The translations under genes were made by a program, and so were the position numbers. The notes beneath the pieces were generated by a model. The model was given only the letters and a program-made list of their open reading frames with translations, ran no database searches and was not told the origin of the DNA. Of a DNA stretch of 64,000 nt, positions 33,389 through 45,369 are shown piece after piece (the stretch's first letter is position 1; each line of letters opens with the position of its first letter). The stretch comes from Pezicula radicicola (Eukaryota > Ascomycota > Leotiomycetes > Helotiales > Dermateaceae): positions 92,123 to 156,122 of the forward strand of contig PDUO01000007.1 of the NCBI GenBank assembly GCA_003008705.1, read 5' to 3'.

Positions 33389-35753
33389 ATGTCCCTTTGT
33401 TGCCTTTGTCTTTTGTGTTGATTGCTTTTGGACAGCCAATTTCTTTTTTCCTGAAGGAAGAGGGAAATGAAAAAAAAAATTGAAAATGAGAAAAAAAAGA
33501 AAATGAGTCTTGAAGTTGCCGGGGGACTACTTATAGACTCGAAATATATACCAATTATCGCCCACTCACCTCACCCACCTTAAACAACGCAATTGTCTCA
33601 AGTAATAATCAGGCTACGTGCAGTGCTGCACAGATACGAACCAAAAATCGCGCAGAATTCTGACATGGTCTTTGAATGGCCAGCCCTTTTCTCGGATGTG
33701 ACTTGACAAAAGGGGACGTCGCAGTGAGTAAGATGTGAGTGAGGCATTTTGGCTTCAACATCCAACCAGTGATCACCCCCCCTTTTGTTTGCGGCATTTG
33801 ATTAAAGTTCGGTACTTGGGGATTGGTGGGGAAATTGGGGCTAGGTAGGTGACTGGGAATTACGCTGTAGATGGATAAATGGGTAAACATAAATGAGAGC
33901 CGGTTAATCGTCAAGTCTCTTATTCCCGCCTGATGTAATGATGGAATGAACCTCAGGTGTTGATCCCGGTCAGCATATGCGCAAGTAAGCTTTGTAACAT
34001 GCGGTGAAGACGAAATGAGAAGTATTACCTTGCTGGTTTGCGGTGGTTATGTGGGGAATCATTTCATGAACTGGGATAGATGGGATAGATAGGTTGTGTG
34101 AGAACCTGTCTGTAGAAAACTTAATGAATGTAAGCAGCACATGTGAATTGTGTGACAGATGTTTCATTTGATATAAGCTTTAAATCAAATATTGGGATTA
34201 AGTTCAACTAAGTTACCCGAAAACCGACCTACCTTGCCTACAGTACTAGACAATTGGTTTGAGCCAGTAAATGTTATATCCCTTACATCGTTTGCTACCA
34301 TTCCCACGAACCAACAGGACGTGCATGACAAATTACATATATACTTTGGAGGCGAAATCCTCGAGGCGTCGAATCCCTGTACCGAATGGCAGGAAACAGT
34401 GTAAGGGATAAATAATTATTATATATAAGCATTAGATTTAGAGATATCTTAAAGTAGTTAGGTAAGTTTTTGCGGTAAAACACGGGTTTGGCTCAAACTA
34501 ATTGTCGGTTAACTGTATATTAAGTGACTGACTCAAGTAAGTTATCTAAATCGAGTCAGTTATTGAATAGGACCTTAGATAGTTCCTCGAGTAGTCCTGT
34601 GCCTGTGTCGAAGTTCGCGGAACATTTTACAGTTTTCTATGAGATAGCCCAACTATGTATACATAGGATAATTCATGATCGAATAGAAAATCTTATTGGT
34701 TACTTCCTATTAGTGTTTCTTATATTATAATAACTATTATCAGGTCGCAGGTTGTAGGTTACGGAAGTGCAGTCACATCTCATGAAAATAGATTAAGGTA
34801 TACCCGAGTCAGGTTAGTCTCTACACTTAGACTAATTCAAGTGATAATATAGATTGAATTCTACGCAAGATATTTTGGACTCTAGAGATATGCTCTCTTG
34901 CAACTCTTGCTTATAGATTAAAGCAAGTATATGTACAGATTATATGCTATTAAAATTTCTTTTAACAGTGAAAAGAAATGCTTCAAATAAGAGGGGGAAC
35001 AGTAAAGAGACGAAGACATAGAATAAACATACCAATCCTTAAGGTGACAAACAAACTTAAACTTATTCATAACCCCAGGGACCTTGAATAAAAGGGAATG
35101 CTAACATTATAAAATATCTATCTACAATACAGAACCAGAACCCCCCCCCCCCTAAATACAAGAAACAACCTTTTATATAAACTCAAATCTCACTACCCTC
35201 ACTTAATCTCCACGCCACCTTTTCTAACATAAACAAAGCGACACACAAATACCGGTATAATTTACACTGTCCTCCTTTCATCTGCCTAGAACTATTTTCT
35301 TCTTCTATGTATAATAAATAATAGGGAGATAAATAAGGAAAATAAGAACAAAGAGGCGCTGGAAAGTCTGTCGCTTAATCCTCCATTTAAGTTGACGACT
35401 CTAAATAGGAAAGTACTTAAGGTAGCTGAATGGAAAGAAAACATGGATTTAAATCTTGTGCTTTGAGATCCTCAGGAACCTCTACCCCTTCAATTATTTG
35501 AGTTGACTTAAGTTATTCAAAATGGGACACATCCAGTTCATGTTGTGCAAGAGATGACGATCCGGTGGTCTAGTTGTAAAAACCCGAGAACTAGTCGGCA
35601 AGAATTCTAGCTATGTTCAAAGTACAGAGAAGTACAAATGTCTTGTTGCTGTATGCTTGCTATTCTCCGCTAACCAATATCTCTATATGCAATGCAGTCA
35701 TACCAATACATCATTCCTCACCCGGGTATTAAAGCCTAAACACCAAAGCTATG
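33389..35753. other. Intergenic, AT-rich, with a TIR element
   Basis: No gene is supported. It contains the TA-flanked element at 34241-34515, two repeat units of the AAGTAAGTTATCTAAA type just beyond it (34530-34570), and an AT-rich tract to about 35350 with a C11 run near 35145. The AT-rich portion has a RIP-like look. Confidence 0.5.
34241..34515. mobile_element. TA-flanked TIR element (Tc1/mariner-type MITE candidate)
   Basis: 275 bases. The left end is CAGTACTAGACAATTGGTTT followed by GAGCC. The right end, reverse-complemented, is CAGTTAACCGACAATTAGTT followed by TGAGCC. The two match closely with one indel, and each end abuts a TA dinucleotide (34239-34240 and 34516-34517). CAGT termini and TA duplication are typical of the Tc1/mariner superfamily. 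There is no transposase ORF, so the element is non-autonomous or a relic. Confidence 0.6.
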
Positions 35754-38555
35754 CTAAACCACAACACCGTCCACCTTCATTTTACCCTTCCCAATCCCCT
35801 TAGCCCTTCCTTTCGTAACCGCCTCGATAGCTCTTCCAACCGCATTCAGATCCCCAAGCAAGGTAACATGCCCTCTGTCAGACCTGATACGTCCACCCTT
35901 AGCACACAAGTATCCATCAGGCAACATTGCTTCCTTAGCTAGGCAAACACCATCACCGCTAGCAAAAGCAAGGTTATCATACACATCACTACAAGGGATA
36001 CTTTCAATCCCATCAACTTTAGCACCACAACAAGTTGGTATACTCTTGCCATAGATGATTGCGAGTGGTGGATATCGATTTTCAGCATCAAGGGAGGGAT
36101 TGAAGTAGAGTTCTTGTTTGAACTTTTTGGTCTCGGCAAGCGTGCGTTTGAGGTAGGCGATTGCTCGCTCCCTTGGAATGGTGACGGCGGTTGAGATGGA
36201 CGAGTTGATGTTTTGCCCCTTGGAAACTGGATTAGAGTTATTCCCCATTTGGGGGGCGAGGGTCCTATCCTTGCCACCGTCTGCTCCACGAGCTACGTCA
36301 GCCGCTCGAGTAGTCTTAGAGGGCGATTGCGGTTCACGATTCTGAGTATTGCCTTGAATCGATGAGATAGTTGATCGACGTGTTGGACTCTGGTTACCAC
36401 TCTTCTTGCCTGGCACAGGTAGGCTGGGAAGACTTAGTAGGCTTCCTGAGAGGTTAAGCAAACTGCCCAGGCCGCTGTTCGCTTGATTGTAAGGCGGCAG
36501 AGGAGGGTCTGTGCATGGGGACAATCGGTACTTGATCCATGTATCGATGTCAAAGAAATCTACAGGGTATTTCTCCTTCGTCCTGATATCCACAAAACAT
36601 GACCCATCCTCCGGTAATAGTACAAAACTTGTGCGCAAGGTGAAGTTGACTTGTGCAGTTAAGACCCTGGAGCTTAACAGTACGGCATCTCCGTTTCGGA
36701 ACGGCCCGAGAATATTGACGCACGATTGGGGAGTTCCAGCATAAACTATCCCTGAGAATAGTTCAGGCCGATGATTGCATACATGTCTTGTAATGAGGCC
36801 ACCCAAGGAATGTGCAATGACAAGTGCCCCCTTCTCAGGTGCTCCGGGTTGATTAGACGGCAGTTTCTCAAGGAATGCTGTAAGTTTCCTTGCCAGAAGA
36901 TGGGGACTCAGTCGCCAATCGTACCCATAATCGTGTACTCGTAACTTTCCACTCTTTGCATTATCACAATCTCGAAGACGTTTAAAAAGTCGTTTAGAAA
37001 TGTCCACTGGCCCGATATTCTGTAGCATGCCTGATGAGAAGATGGTTTCCTCCATCCTTTCTTCATCTTCTGGGTCCAAACCAACCTCCAAGTCCACTTT
37101 CCTGATGTTCAACCCAACTTTGACCGGTACCCACAGTTGACGATGCGGAGGTTTCGCAGAACGAAGGATTGATCCTCGATAGCCACCCATAATCACAATA
37201 TCTCCCGTCAAGTTTTCCATAGCACGCTCCAGGAGATCCGCATGCAGCCCGCGAGTCACTGGTTCAACAGCGCTGATAGCAGCTTCTAGCCTTGAAACTG
37301 CAGCACCTATCATGCCCGGTGCAACTGGAGGATTAGGAGCGGCGGTAGGTTTCTTGAGGGGATTTCCTGGAATAATACCTGCATGTGGATCAGTATTGGA
37401 CCTCAATCTACCGGGAACGTTGCTTGTGGTGAGAAAATTCATGGAGAAGCCAAAACTGGGGACACGACGCATGGATGGCATACTAGGCATAGTTGGCATT
37501 TGTGGCAACCTAAAGCTAGACCTATCTTGTAAGGAATCCCTAATAGCCTTGGCTCTAGAGTTGACCTGGCTATGGTGGTTTTCAAACCGAGTATCGTCGC
37601 CGAGGGAAGACGTTCTAGATAGAGAATGGTATAGTAATGAATGGTCAGATGTTGATCTACGTAGTAACCTTGGACGCTGAGGAGGCACAGTTGCTGTATT
37701 AGAAGGAGCGGAAGAGTGTGTATTCTCACGTGGCGGCGGTCTTAAGGTAACAGTCGATTCCTGTGCTTGAGATTGAGAGACAGCTATCGAGTTCCTTATC
37801 CTTGGAGATGCACGAGGGGTGGTTTGCCGAGCAAAGCTTGATTCTTTTGGAGAATTTAAAGGGCTTGGAGATCTTGGACCGGATCCAAATGCCGCAGAAG
37901 AAAAATAGTTTCTAGCCTGGGCAATGGAGGGGAAGCCCTTGGGAATAACTCTTTTTAGCATATCTGCTCCGCCTGAAAGTGACCGTCGTTTCCCAGAACT
38001 AAAAACGCCTTGGAGAGCAGTATGTGAGGCTTCAGAGCGTTCTGTCGACTTTGGGCCGGACTGCCACGGACTAGGAAATGCAGATTGTTCTTCTGGCTTT
38101 GGCGAGGGTTGCCCACCCAGAGACAATCCCAGTCCCACGGTCTGGTCATCTTGCTGCTCCTGCTGTTGAGTATCCGGCGATGATGTTATCTTAGGCTCAA
38201 GCACAAAGGACTCCGCAATAGGTGTATCCGGGTCGCTGTCGAATAGACCCCCACCATCCAAGCCTTCCATAGCTGCGGCCTTTTCAGCTGCAGGTGTGTT
38301 TGGTGACTTCATCCGCGTCGCAACACGACTGATGGCCGGGCTAATCATTTCCTCCACATCCTCGTTGGTAAAGGTTATTTCAGGCACACCCATATCTTCT
38401 TCACCCTCGTCTGATAGACCATCGGAGAGTTGATGAAGGTCAAGAGTAGAAGGCGAGGAATTTGTAGTGGTTTCCCGGTCGTGTTCCTGTGCGGAGCCCT
38501 CATGTTGCTTAATGGGCCGGGCAGCCGCAATCCTCTCAAATGTGTCCCCATTCAT
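35754..38555 (-). CDS. LACT/lipase-like alpha/beta hydrolase with long disordered N-terminus
   Basis: Single exon, 933 residues, ATG at 38555. The first ~420 residues are Ser/Pro-rich and low in hydrophobics, probably disordered and phosphorylated. The catalytic half begins near GDIVIMGGYRGSILR. It contains VHDYGYDWRLSPHLLARKL, the nucleophile elbow ALVIAHSLGGLI (Ser583), GIVYAGTPQSC, the acid residue in ASGDGVCL (Asp868) and the His in RGHVTLLGD (His896). The Ser-Asp-His order and the YDWR motif match lecithin:cholesterol acyltransferase/phospholipase-like hydrolases, and similar intronless proteins are common in filamentous fungi. Substrate is unknown, perhaps a phospholipid. The linker between the elbow and the acid residue carries a ~150-residue low-complexity insertion (about 690-780). 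Confidence 0.8.
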   Translation of the reverse strand: MNGDTFERIAAARPIKQHEGSAQEHDRETTTNSSPSTLDLHQLSDGLSDEGEEDMGVPEITFTNEDVEEMISPAISRVATRMKSPNTPAAEKAAAMEGLDGGGLFDSDPDTPIAESFVLEPKITSSPDTQQQEQQDDQTVGLGLSLGGQPSPKPEEQSAFPSPWQSGPKSTERSEASHTALQGVFSSGKRRSLSGGADMLKRVIPKGFPSIAQARNYFSSAAFGSGPRSPSPLNSPKESSFARQTTPRASPRIRNSIAVSQSQAQESTVTLRPPPRENTHSSAPSNTATVPPQRPRLLRRSTSDHSLLYHSLSRTSSLGDDTRFENHHSQVNSRAKAIRDSLQDRSSFRLPQMPTMPSMPSMRRVPSFGFSMNFLTTSNVPGRLRSNTDPHAGIIPGNPLKKPTAAPNPPVAPGMIGAAVSRLEAAISAVEPVTRGLHADLLERAMENLTGDIVIMGGYRGSILRSAKPPHRQLWVPVKVGLNIRKVDLEVGLDPEDEERMEETIFSSGMLQNIGPVDISKRLFKRLRDCDNAKSGKLRVHDYGYDWRLSPHLLARKLTAFLEKLPSNQPGAPEKGALVIAHSLGGLITRHVCNHRPELFSGIVYAGTPQSCVNILGPFRNGDAVLLSSRVLTAQVNFTLRTSFVLLPEDGSCFVDIRTKEKYPVDFFDIDTWIKYRLSPCTDPPLPPYNQANSGLGSLLNLSGSLLSLPSLPVPGKKSGNQSPTRRSTISSIQGNTQNREPQSPSKTTRAADVARGADGGKDRTLAPQMGNNSNPVSKGQNINSSISTAVTIPRERAIAYLKRTLAETKKFKQELYFNPSLDAENRYPPLAIIYGKSIPTCCGAKVDGIESIPCSDVYDNLAFASGDGVCLAKEAMLPDGYLCAKGGRIRSDRGHVTLLGDLNAVGRAIEAVTKGRAKGIGKGKMKVDGVVV

Positions 38556-40932
38556 CGTATACTAAACGTCGTATAGCGGTCTATTTGCGTAAAGGAAAAG
38601 TCGTGCTTCCGTAAAGGATTAGCAGGCTTCTTGGGCACAGCCGGAAGGCGCGGAGATTGTAGCAGATAAGCTTACTTACAATCGTTAGAAGAATGGCACC
38701 TCAGAGAGAGCATTCCACAGCATCGTCGTTACACTCGTGAATTCATAGTGTACAGTAGTACAAGTTGGCAATGGGAATGGTAAGCCCTGAAGATCTGTGT
38801 TGTAAGGTTGGCTTAGTTCCATACTGCCAAGGTGTTACACAAGGGGGCGAGGCTGCGTTTTTGCTGGATGACGTCAAGAATGCCGTAGACCCTACTCAGC
38901 TGCCAGCCAGCGCACGACTCAGCTCAACAAGCGAGGGGGAGAGCTTCATGCTCCGCGTTGCTTTTTTCGATTTGTTGAAGCTGCAGAGCACGATGCTTCC
39001 ATCTTATACGGAGATAAAGATCTTAAAAAGGCTTGTCGAATCATCGCAAGGCTGACAGGTTCAGGTACAGTAATGGCATCCGAGGCTTGGGGCTTGGCCC
39101 CCTTCCAAGTGAAGTGCGGAGGCGTGCAGGGCTGCATTCAACCAGTGACGTCCGCTAAATTTGCAACGGTGTGAACCTCCTAGCTAGTGGATGGATGAGC
39201 CAACCCATGAGACTAGTGCCACCGTAGAAGAAAAGGCTATGGTGAAGTACCTAGTGGAGCATGTCATCAGCATAAATTTTCTTCCATATTGTGCTATTCG
39301 GCGAGGAGGAATTATTTCCATTGAAGAGACCAAGAATCTGTAAGTAACTTACACAAAAAACCTAGATACCTATGTGAAGACTCTACTAGACCTAAGCAGA
39401 GTAGAAGTTACAGCTACGAGTTACACAATATCGCTATTTAATAGACTTGTACTTGTTGGAAATAGGAGAATGTATTAACGAATATATAGGTCGGAAGTTA
39501 ACAGAGAACTCCTTGATTTCTATAGGTACGAAAATGAGAAGAGAGTAAGTAACTAAATTATATATAAATAGCTTATATAATATTAGAGAAATAGTTAAAT
39601 ATAAGAGAGTAGCTTAGAAACTAGCTACTAGAATAATACTATTAGAGTATCTAGTATAAACTAAATATTAGTAGGATTTATAATTCTTAAAATATAATAA
39701 AACTACTATATTTAGTAGTAGAGCTATATTAAGAGACACCCTATCCCTAACATTGAATGCAAATCCAGTCGCATAAGAAAAACACATTAAAGGATTTTTA
39801 TTTTACAAGTAGAAGACCCAGCTTTTCTTCTTCATTTTATACTTCAGTGTACTCCAAGGGACAACCTGTTCATCTAAGAAAAAATCCCAATAAAGCCAAG
39901 TCTGCCAACACTGTCAGCAACAACAAGCATTGGAAAAACAAATGTCCCTTCCCCTCGGGTTCTGATACGTGTACAATGCCAAAATTGATATTTGGACAAT
40001 GCCACGTGAATTCTGCCAGTGTTCTCTGATTTGGGTAACTCGGTTGATCTAGGTTAGGTAACTCACTTGATCTAAATAACTCACTTGATTCAAGATATGA
40101 GCAACTCACTTGCTTTAGGTAACTTACTTGATTAATAAGACATAAGTAGCTCACTTGATTTGGATACCTAACAGGACGGTAAGCGCGAAGCGTTACTACA
40201 TGTGTCGAATATCAATTGTAGCATTGTACACATATTAGGACCCTTCCCCTCCCTGGAAGGTTTACGCACGAACCGTGGTAGATGACATTTCTCTACGGTA
40301 CGTAACACAACCTCTTCCTCTTCATCCTGAATTTAGGTTATTAGGGAAGGATATTTAGGTTGTTTCAAGGGTTAAGAATCGAGACGACATGGAATAATCG
40401 CTTGGCCCTGTGAAACGGAGATCACCGGACTACGAAATTCGTTATTCATGGGATGGTTTAAGTGGATTATGATGCGGGGAAATTGGATTGTTGGGCATTA
40501 CCACAAATATGAAAGCACCTGACCTGCAATTTCGGTCAAAGTTGATTTAGCTTTCAAAAATTCACCATCATAATAGCACAGAAAACGAGAAGTTGGATCA
40601 GGAATTTAAATTCGGTAGACTGTTGAATGCTAAAAAGCCCTCCGAGCCAGAGGATCCACCTCTTCTACGCTCGATGAGATGCTACGGAAACAAATCCAAT
40701 ATTGACTCCTCCAACTCGGAAAAAGCCATGTTTACACCAACCATGCCATGCCAGAATTATAAGAAATTACAAGAAGTTACACACCGCCGAAGACTCCAGC
40801 CGTAAGTTGAAGGCCCAAGACATCTTCTTAGTACGTGAGCCTGATCCCCATTTTTGATGTTTTCGTAAAAGCCGTAGCCTGCCTGCTCGGAGGCTTCAGG
40901 AAGCAAGTGAACGAGACAACAAATTCAATGGT
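38556..40932. other. Intergenic with RIP-like tract and MITE
   Basis: Promoter of the hydrolase gene, then nothing coding that I trust. From about 39330 to 39740 the DNA is extremely AT/TA-rich with a CTA/TAG-rich pattern, as in RIP-mutated repeats. The element at 39957-40243 follows. Confidence 0.5.
39957..40243. mobile_element. MITE-like element, copy 2 (hAT-like), 8-bp target duplication
   Basis: 287 bases bounded on both sides by TTCCCCTC (39949-39956 and 40244-40251), a perfect 8-bp direct repeat. The inverted termini are GGGTTCTGATACGTGTACAA (left) and GGGTCCTAATATGTGTACAA (right, reverse complement), continuing through AATTGATATT for about 40 bases. The interior (40030-40170) has about six copies, on the minus strand, of a unit close to ATCAAGTGAGTTACCTAA spaced by roughly 20-25 bases. 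An 8-bp duplication is the hallmark of hAT-type insertion. No ORF. Confidence 0.8.
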
Positions 40933-41607
40933 TTATGCGAAGAGGAAGGCGGCCATACCAGCGACGGCAGCGACGGCAACGGATCCTTGCTGGATCGAAG
41001 CAGCTCCAGTGAAGGCAGATGGAGAAACGGAGGTTACACTTGGTGTGGTGGAGTTGCTTCCAGTTGAGCTAATTGGAGTGCTTGAGACAACTGGGGCCTT
41101 AGTGGTAGAGGAAGTAGTTGCCTTGACAGTGGCGCTGCTAAGAGAAGCAGATTGAGATGAAGCCAAAGCACAATCATAAACAGTAACGGTGACAGTGGCT
41201 GGCGAAGAGGTTGCTGGAGTGCTCAAAGCCTTGACGGAAGACGAGGTGGCGTTGGTGTGGACGAGGGTGGAGGATGGGGTGGACTCTTGGACAACAACAG
41301 TGGAGGAGGAAACTGGGGTAACAGCTGAGGAGGTGGCAACTGGTACTGAAGATGATGGAGAGGAAGCTCCAGCTCCAGCGGAGGATGAGGTGACTGGGTA
41401 AGAGGTGGCAGAGGTTACAGTGCTGCGGGCAGGGCCTGAGGAAAATGAAGTCAGTATTGAACTTGATATATATATATATCAGGACGCCTTACAGTTGGTG
41501 ACAGTAGCGGCACAGCTAGTAATGGTGACGAGGGCGGTGGTGTAGATAGTCTCTTCAGCCATGACGGCACCTGCGAAGAGGGCAGTAGCGATAACGGAGA
41601 AACGCAT
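40933..41607 (-). CDS. GPI-type Ser/Thr-rich cell-wall protein (CCG-6-like)
   Basis: Exons 41607-41493 and 41435-40933, 205 residues. A signal peptide (MRFSVIATALFAGAVMAEE) is followed by TALVTITSCAATVTNCPARS, which recalls the xTVTSCAPTVTDCP segment of fungal clock-controlled protein 6-type wall proteins. A long Ser/Thr/Ala-rich stalk for O-glycosylation follows, with the short cysteine motif TVTVYDCALASSQ. The last residues are small amino acids, then the hydrophobic end VAVAAVAGMAAFLFA, the layout of a GPI-anchor signal. The protein is expected at the outer membrane leaflet or cross-linked to wall glucan. No catalytic domain. Confidence 0.75.
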
Positions 41608-44584
41608 CTTGATTGATTTTAAGATTTTCGTTTAAGGTGAAAAAATTAAGAATTGAAGTGAGTGAGTTGGTTGGTGAAAGAGCGATTCGTAGAGAGCTGG
41701 TTCTGTAAAGAATGGACGACCGAAGTCAAGGAGCTAGATGCTAGTGGATTGAAGAGGGCTGTTGGGCTGAGGAAGAAAGATCTTGAAGTCAAGGTGCGAG
41801 AGCTCGCATATAAACACTTGGGGAGAGCTGGGAGATTAGATGGATGGGATCCACAGGAACTCACTGCCAGGACTTGCAGGGCTTCCAAGCAAACCCCATC
41901 GCATGGCTCGACCCCACCGCTCCTTACCGTTGTTCTGTAGCCACTGAGCTTGCACACTCGGAACCATTGCCAGCTCATTTCCAACGACAGAGGATGGGAT
42001 GCGATGGCGGGCGCATGGCGGCTATTCTCGTGGCCAGGGGGGAGGGGAGGGGGGAAGACGCAGGAACAAAGTTCAACCAACCAAGAATTGCACATTTTGA
42101 TAGGATCGTTGATAGGATAGCCTGGATAGGGGTGTCGAAGTTGGGTGAAAGTGCTGGAAGTGCCCTATGAAACATGCAACAGTCGACCTATCAGAGCTTC
42201 CGACCGTGATGAGCGCCACAAGCCTGCTGTCAAGCGGTTTCGAGTTGGCCGTTTTCCCCCTGAATATCTCGAGGGTTGACGACCGAAGGAAGGCCGTCGT
42301 TCGTTTGCTTGGCTCCTTGGCTCCTTGGCTCCTTGGCTCCTTGGCCCGCGGGAACCATAAAATCGACCTTAACCGGGATGACATGCGCGCCTTGGGTTGA
42401 CTCTGGTTGTTTCTTCCGCAACCACCAATCACCGCCATCCTTTCTGGCCTCGGTGGTCCACTTTCCCCTGAATTTTGCGAACAAACCCAGGCGAGCGATC
42501 ATGGCCTGTGGAAAGCGGAGAAAAAAGAAGCAAATCCTGGCAGGCTGGCGCTGGTGGCTTATAGAAGTAAGTACTTAGGAAGACTCCGTTATTAAATATA
42601 TTAACTAAACTTATTTCGAGAAATGACCTCATGCTCTCATCTCAATTCTTCAATACAAGATTTAATGTTTGACTTCGACATCACTAAGTAAGCCGGGTAA
42701 GTAACGGCACTACTCACAGACTCACAGCCACTCCCGTTTTCTCGAAGAACACGGGACGACTCTAGCCTTCTTTCTAGACGCTCCATCTTTGTGACTTAGC
42801 GATGCGCCCATCGCAATTTCAATAGGCCTCATCCGAGAGAATTGACAAGACAATCGCTTACCGGTGCCATCGATGATCGTACTGTACTCTGTATGCTGCT
42901 TTCTATTTCTGCCCTGAGGCGGTGACTTTTTGGCGAAGGGAACGTCGCAGTTTTCCACAACTCTGTTGTTGCTGGTCGTATTGCGAAATGAGTTAGGATC
43001 GCGAGATGAAAGACGTGGCTATGTTACGAAGTACTGTACCACAACACCAAATCAATAGATCCTCAATCTGAAATTTGGATTTCATTTCGAAGAATGCCAC
43101 CTCATCTCCTAATGACCTGCCATATTTCCGATACTATCAAAACCGGGCGCTTGTTCTGGAGTTTGTACTGTATTGTCGGCTTCTTCTTCGTCCGGCATAT
43201 GGCTCTGAGAAAGCTCTACCGAGATTCTATTGGAAATACGAGCCAAGTCTGTCATTCGATTGGTCATTGTGGAGTTCTAGGGCCGCGCTCCAGTACTGTA
43301 CCAGAGACAAACATAATGACGATGGTCTAACGCCGTCCTAATATAGGAAGCACATGAGTCTTAGTCCTCAGCTTCTCAAGGCTTGTCCCCTTCCATAACG
43401 CTTGTGTTCTTCACGTCCTCGACATTCGTTCTTTGCCTTTTGAGCCTGTTCTTTTCGATCCATTTCCTTTTCCACATTGCGCTCTTAGTTTAGAGTAGCC
43501 TCACATCACCCAGTCAACTCGGGATGTTTTCGATAGAATCCGCAGGCTAAACAGAAGGAGGCATTAGCTTTATATCGGTAGCTATCTACACTTTGGCCTT
43601 AGGCCTCCGAATCATAATGGCGAAAGAAGTGCGTTTGACTTAACCTGAGGGAAGGACATGCAGGCGTTTAGGCCTATGCCTCGAGCCGACGAAGCGTGGA
43701 CTCGAAGCTTAACATTGTTCAAGCTTTATGCCCCGTACGAACGACTTGAATCTTTTCACAAAGCGACTTCTAACAAGGAATACAATATGGATACGATTTA
43801 CTTCGGCGGGCCTAGGACAAAGCTCCTCGTTATGCGCAGCTAGGACTAAGGCTGGGCCTCGTAGCTGGAATATCTTTCGTGGTTTAGCAAGTTAAAGGTA
43901 CGGGAAGGGAGGATAACAATCACATGTGCAAAGGGAATCCAGTTTCGTCGCTATGTCGCAAGACGTGGCATACTGTTGGTTGAGCGAGACAGGGCATTAG
44001 GACTCGTTCTTGTAATGCTCATCAGCTTCATGGAAGTTAGGAAGGCGTGTGCCATGGAGAAGGTAGGTACCTATCCGAGTTGAAAGCGTATTGGGAAAAT
44101 AAAGTGCCTCCCTTTTTGGGAATTTGCGACTTGACACTACCCTCGAAACCATTACTTCTAGCACACGTCATTCCGGTACGCCTTGCTGCAGGATAAAGTC
44201 TCTAACGTGGAGGTTCTCTGGGCTCTAGTTTTAATCAACTTCCAATTGCAGATTCACAGAATAACTCTCCACCAAGATTCCCTACTACTATTTACCGTAA
44301 ACACCGAACATTGAGAAATGATATATTTCCTAGAGCCATCACGAGCATTGACTGTGAGGAATGGAATAAGGTAGAAAGCTCTTGACAAGGAACACAGTCG
44401 CCGACATACTCAGCATATGAGAGCAAACATTCCAGACGTAGCAAAAAAGCAACCTTCCACAAGACGATACCAAGTTGTCCCATTGACTACCTAATTCGGT
44501 GAGGGTAATTTCCTTCTTTGGGTGTGCCACATGATGCTATCTATTTCACTTTCGCATCAAGGATACCCACTAAACATTAATATC
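41608..44584. other. Intergenic, about 3 kb, no supported gene
   Basis: Upstream region of the wall-protein gene, then mixed sequence. A tandem run of the 8-base unit TTGGCTCC, about four copies, lies at 42308-42344. Short ORFs at 42722-42958, 43075-43341 and 43658-43843 read poorly and lack ATG context or splice partners. The stretch may contain decayed genes I cannot reconstruct. Confidence 0.45.
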
Positions 44585-45369
44585 TCAGACGCAGAAGACT
44601 CCATTGATCAGCAGTGCTCTAACCTCAGCTTGCGGTATCTTCCACTCTTCCCTCCCTCTCCAGTTCTGTGGATCCATCCAGCTTTCTTTCCCCCATTCTT
44701 CTCTCCAACCACAAGGTTCGTAATCAGCAAGCGTCCAGTTCTTGTACAAAGATTCATGCCTCATCGAAGCCCTAACCATACGCTTTTTCACCAACTCTGC
44801 CCCATCGCTCAGGTCAAATTCGGCATCCGATAACAGGGAATCAACGAATGGTATTATATTGTATGGTATTCCCAGGGGATTGTGCATATTCTGCATGGGG
44901 AAACCTCTGCGAACACCCAATAATTAACCTCGTCTCTCTCAGTGTGCTGTGGCTCACGAGGAACGAAAGTTCGTTCCCAGAAATTATGCATCTACCTTCG
45001 ACGACAACTGTGACTCTTGTCAATTGAAAGAATTTTGAGTCAAAGTTGAAGTCGTTGCCCTTGAAAGATTCCACCTTGCTGTTGCCATGTACAAATACAC
45101 CCCAAAGGCCGTCACTAAACTGTTCGAACACAGAACGCCCAACGGCAATCTTGCTTATTGGTATATTGCTGTAAGCTAGATCATCAATAACACAATCTAC
45201 ATATCGTGGTGGTGAGAAGTAGACTGGTAGGGGCCCGGGGACGTCGCGTGACCTTTGGTGTAAAGTGTATCGACTTCAGAATCGACGTAGATGGTAGGAA
45301 CTGGTGGTTCGGAACGCCATTGACTTAAAAGATTGCCACAAGAGAAGAGTGGTTCGGGACAAATTCTGT
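44585..45369 (-). pseudogene. Unrecognised gene, possibly broken by a frameshift
   Basis: The 3' part is convincing. An exon reading PPRYVDCVIDDLAYSNIPIS, then GRSVFEQFSDGLWGVFVHGN, splices at VVVEG (GT at about 44987) to GFPMQNMHNPLGIPYNIIPF and runs to the stop at 44585. Upstream, a stretch after an acceptor at 45370 reads RICPEPLFSCGNLLSQWRSE, then PPVPTIYVDSEVDTLYTKGH. That frame closes, and the downstream frame (DVPGPLPVYFSPPRYVD) continues one base out of register near 45240. Either a small indel has broken the gene or I have missed an intron. No start codon is found upstream. I do not recognise the family. Confidence 0.4.

Noticed and set aside
38765..39055. 96-codon ORF upstream of the lipase-like gene
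   Set aside because: It begins at TTG, has no recognisable features, and overlaps a competing minus-strand ORF of the same quality.
41646..42095. 149-codon minus-strand ORF upstream of the wall-protein gene
   Set aside because: It overlaps the probable 5' leader and promoter of the wall-protein gene. Composition is low-complexity and competing frames are equally open.
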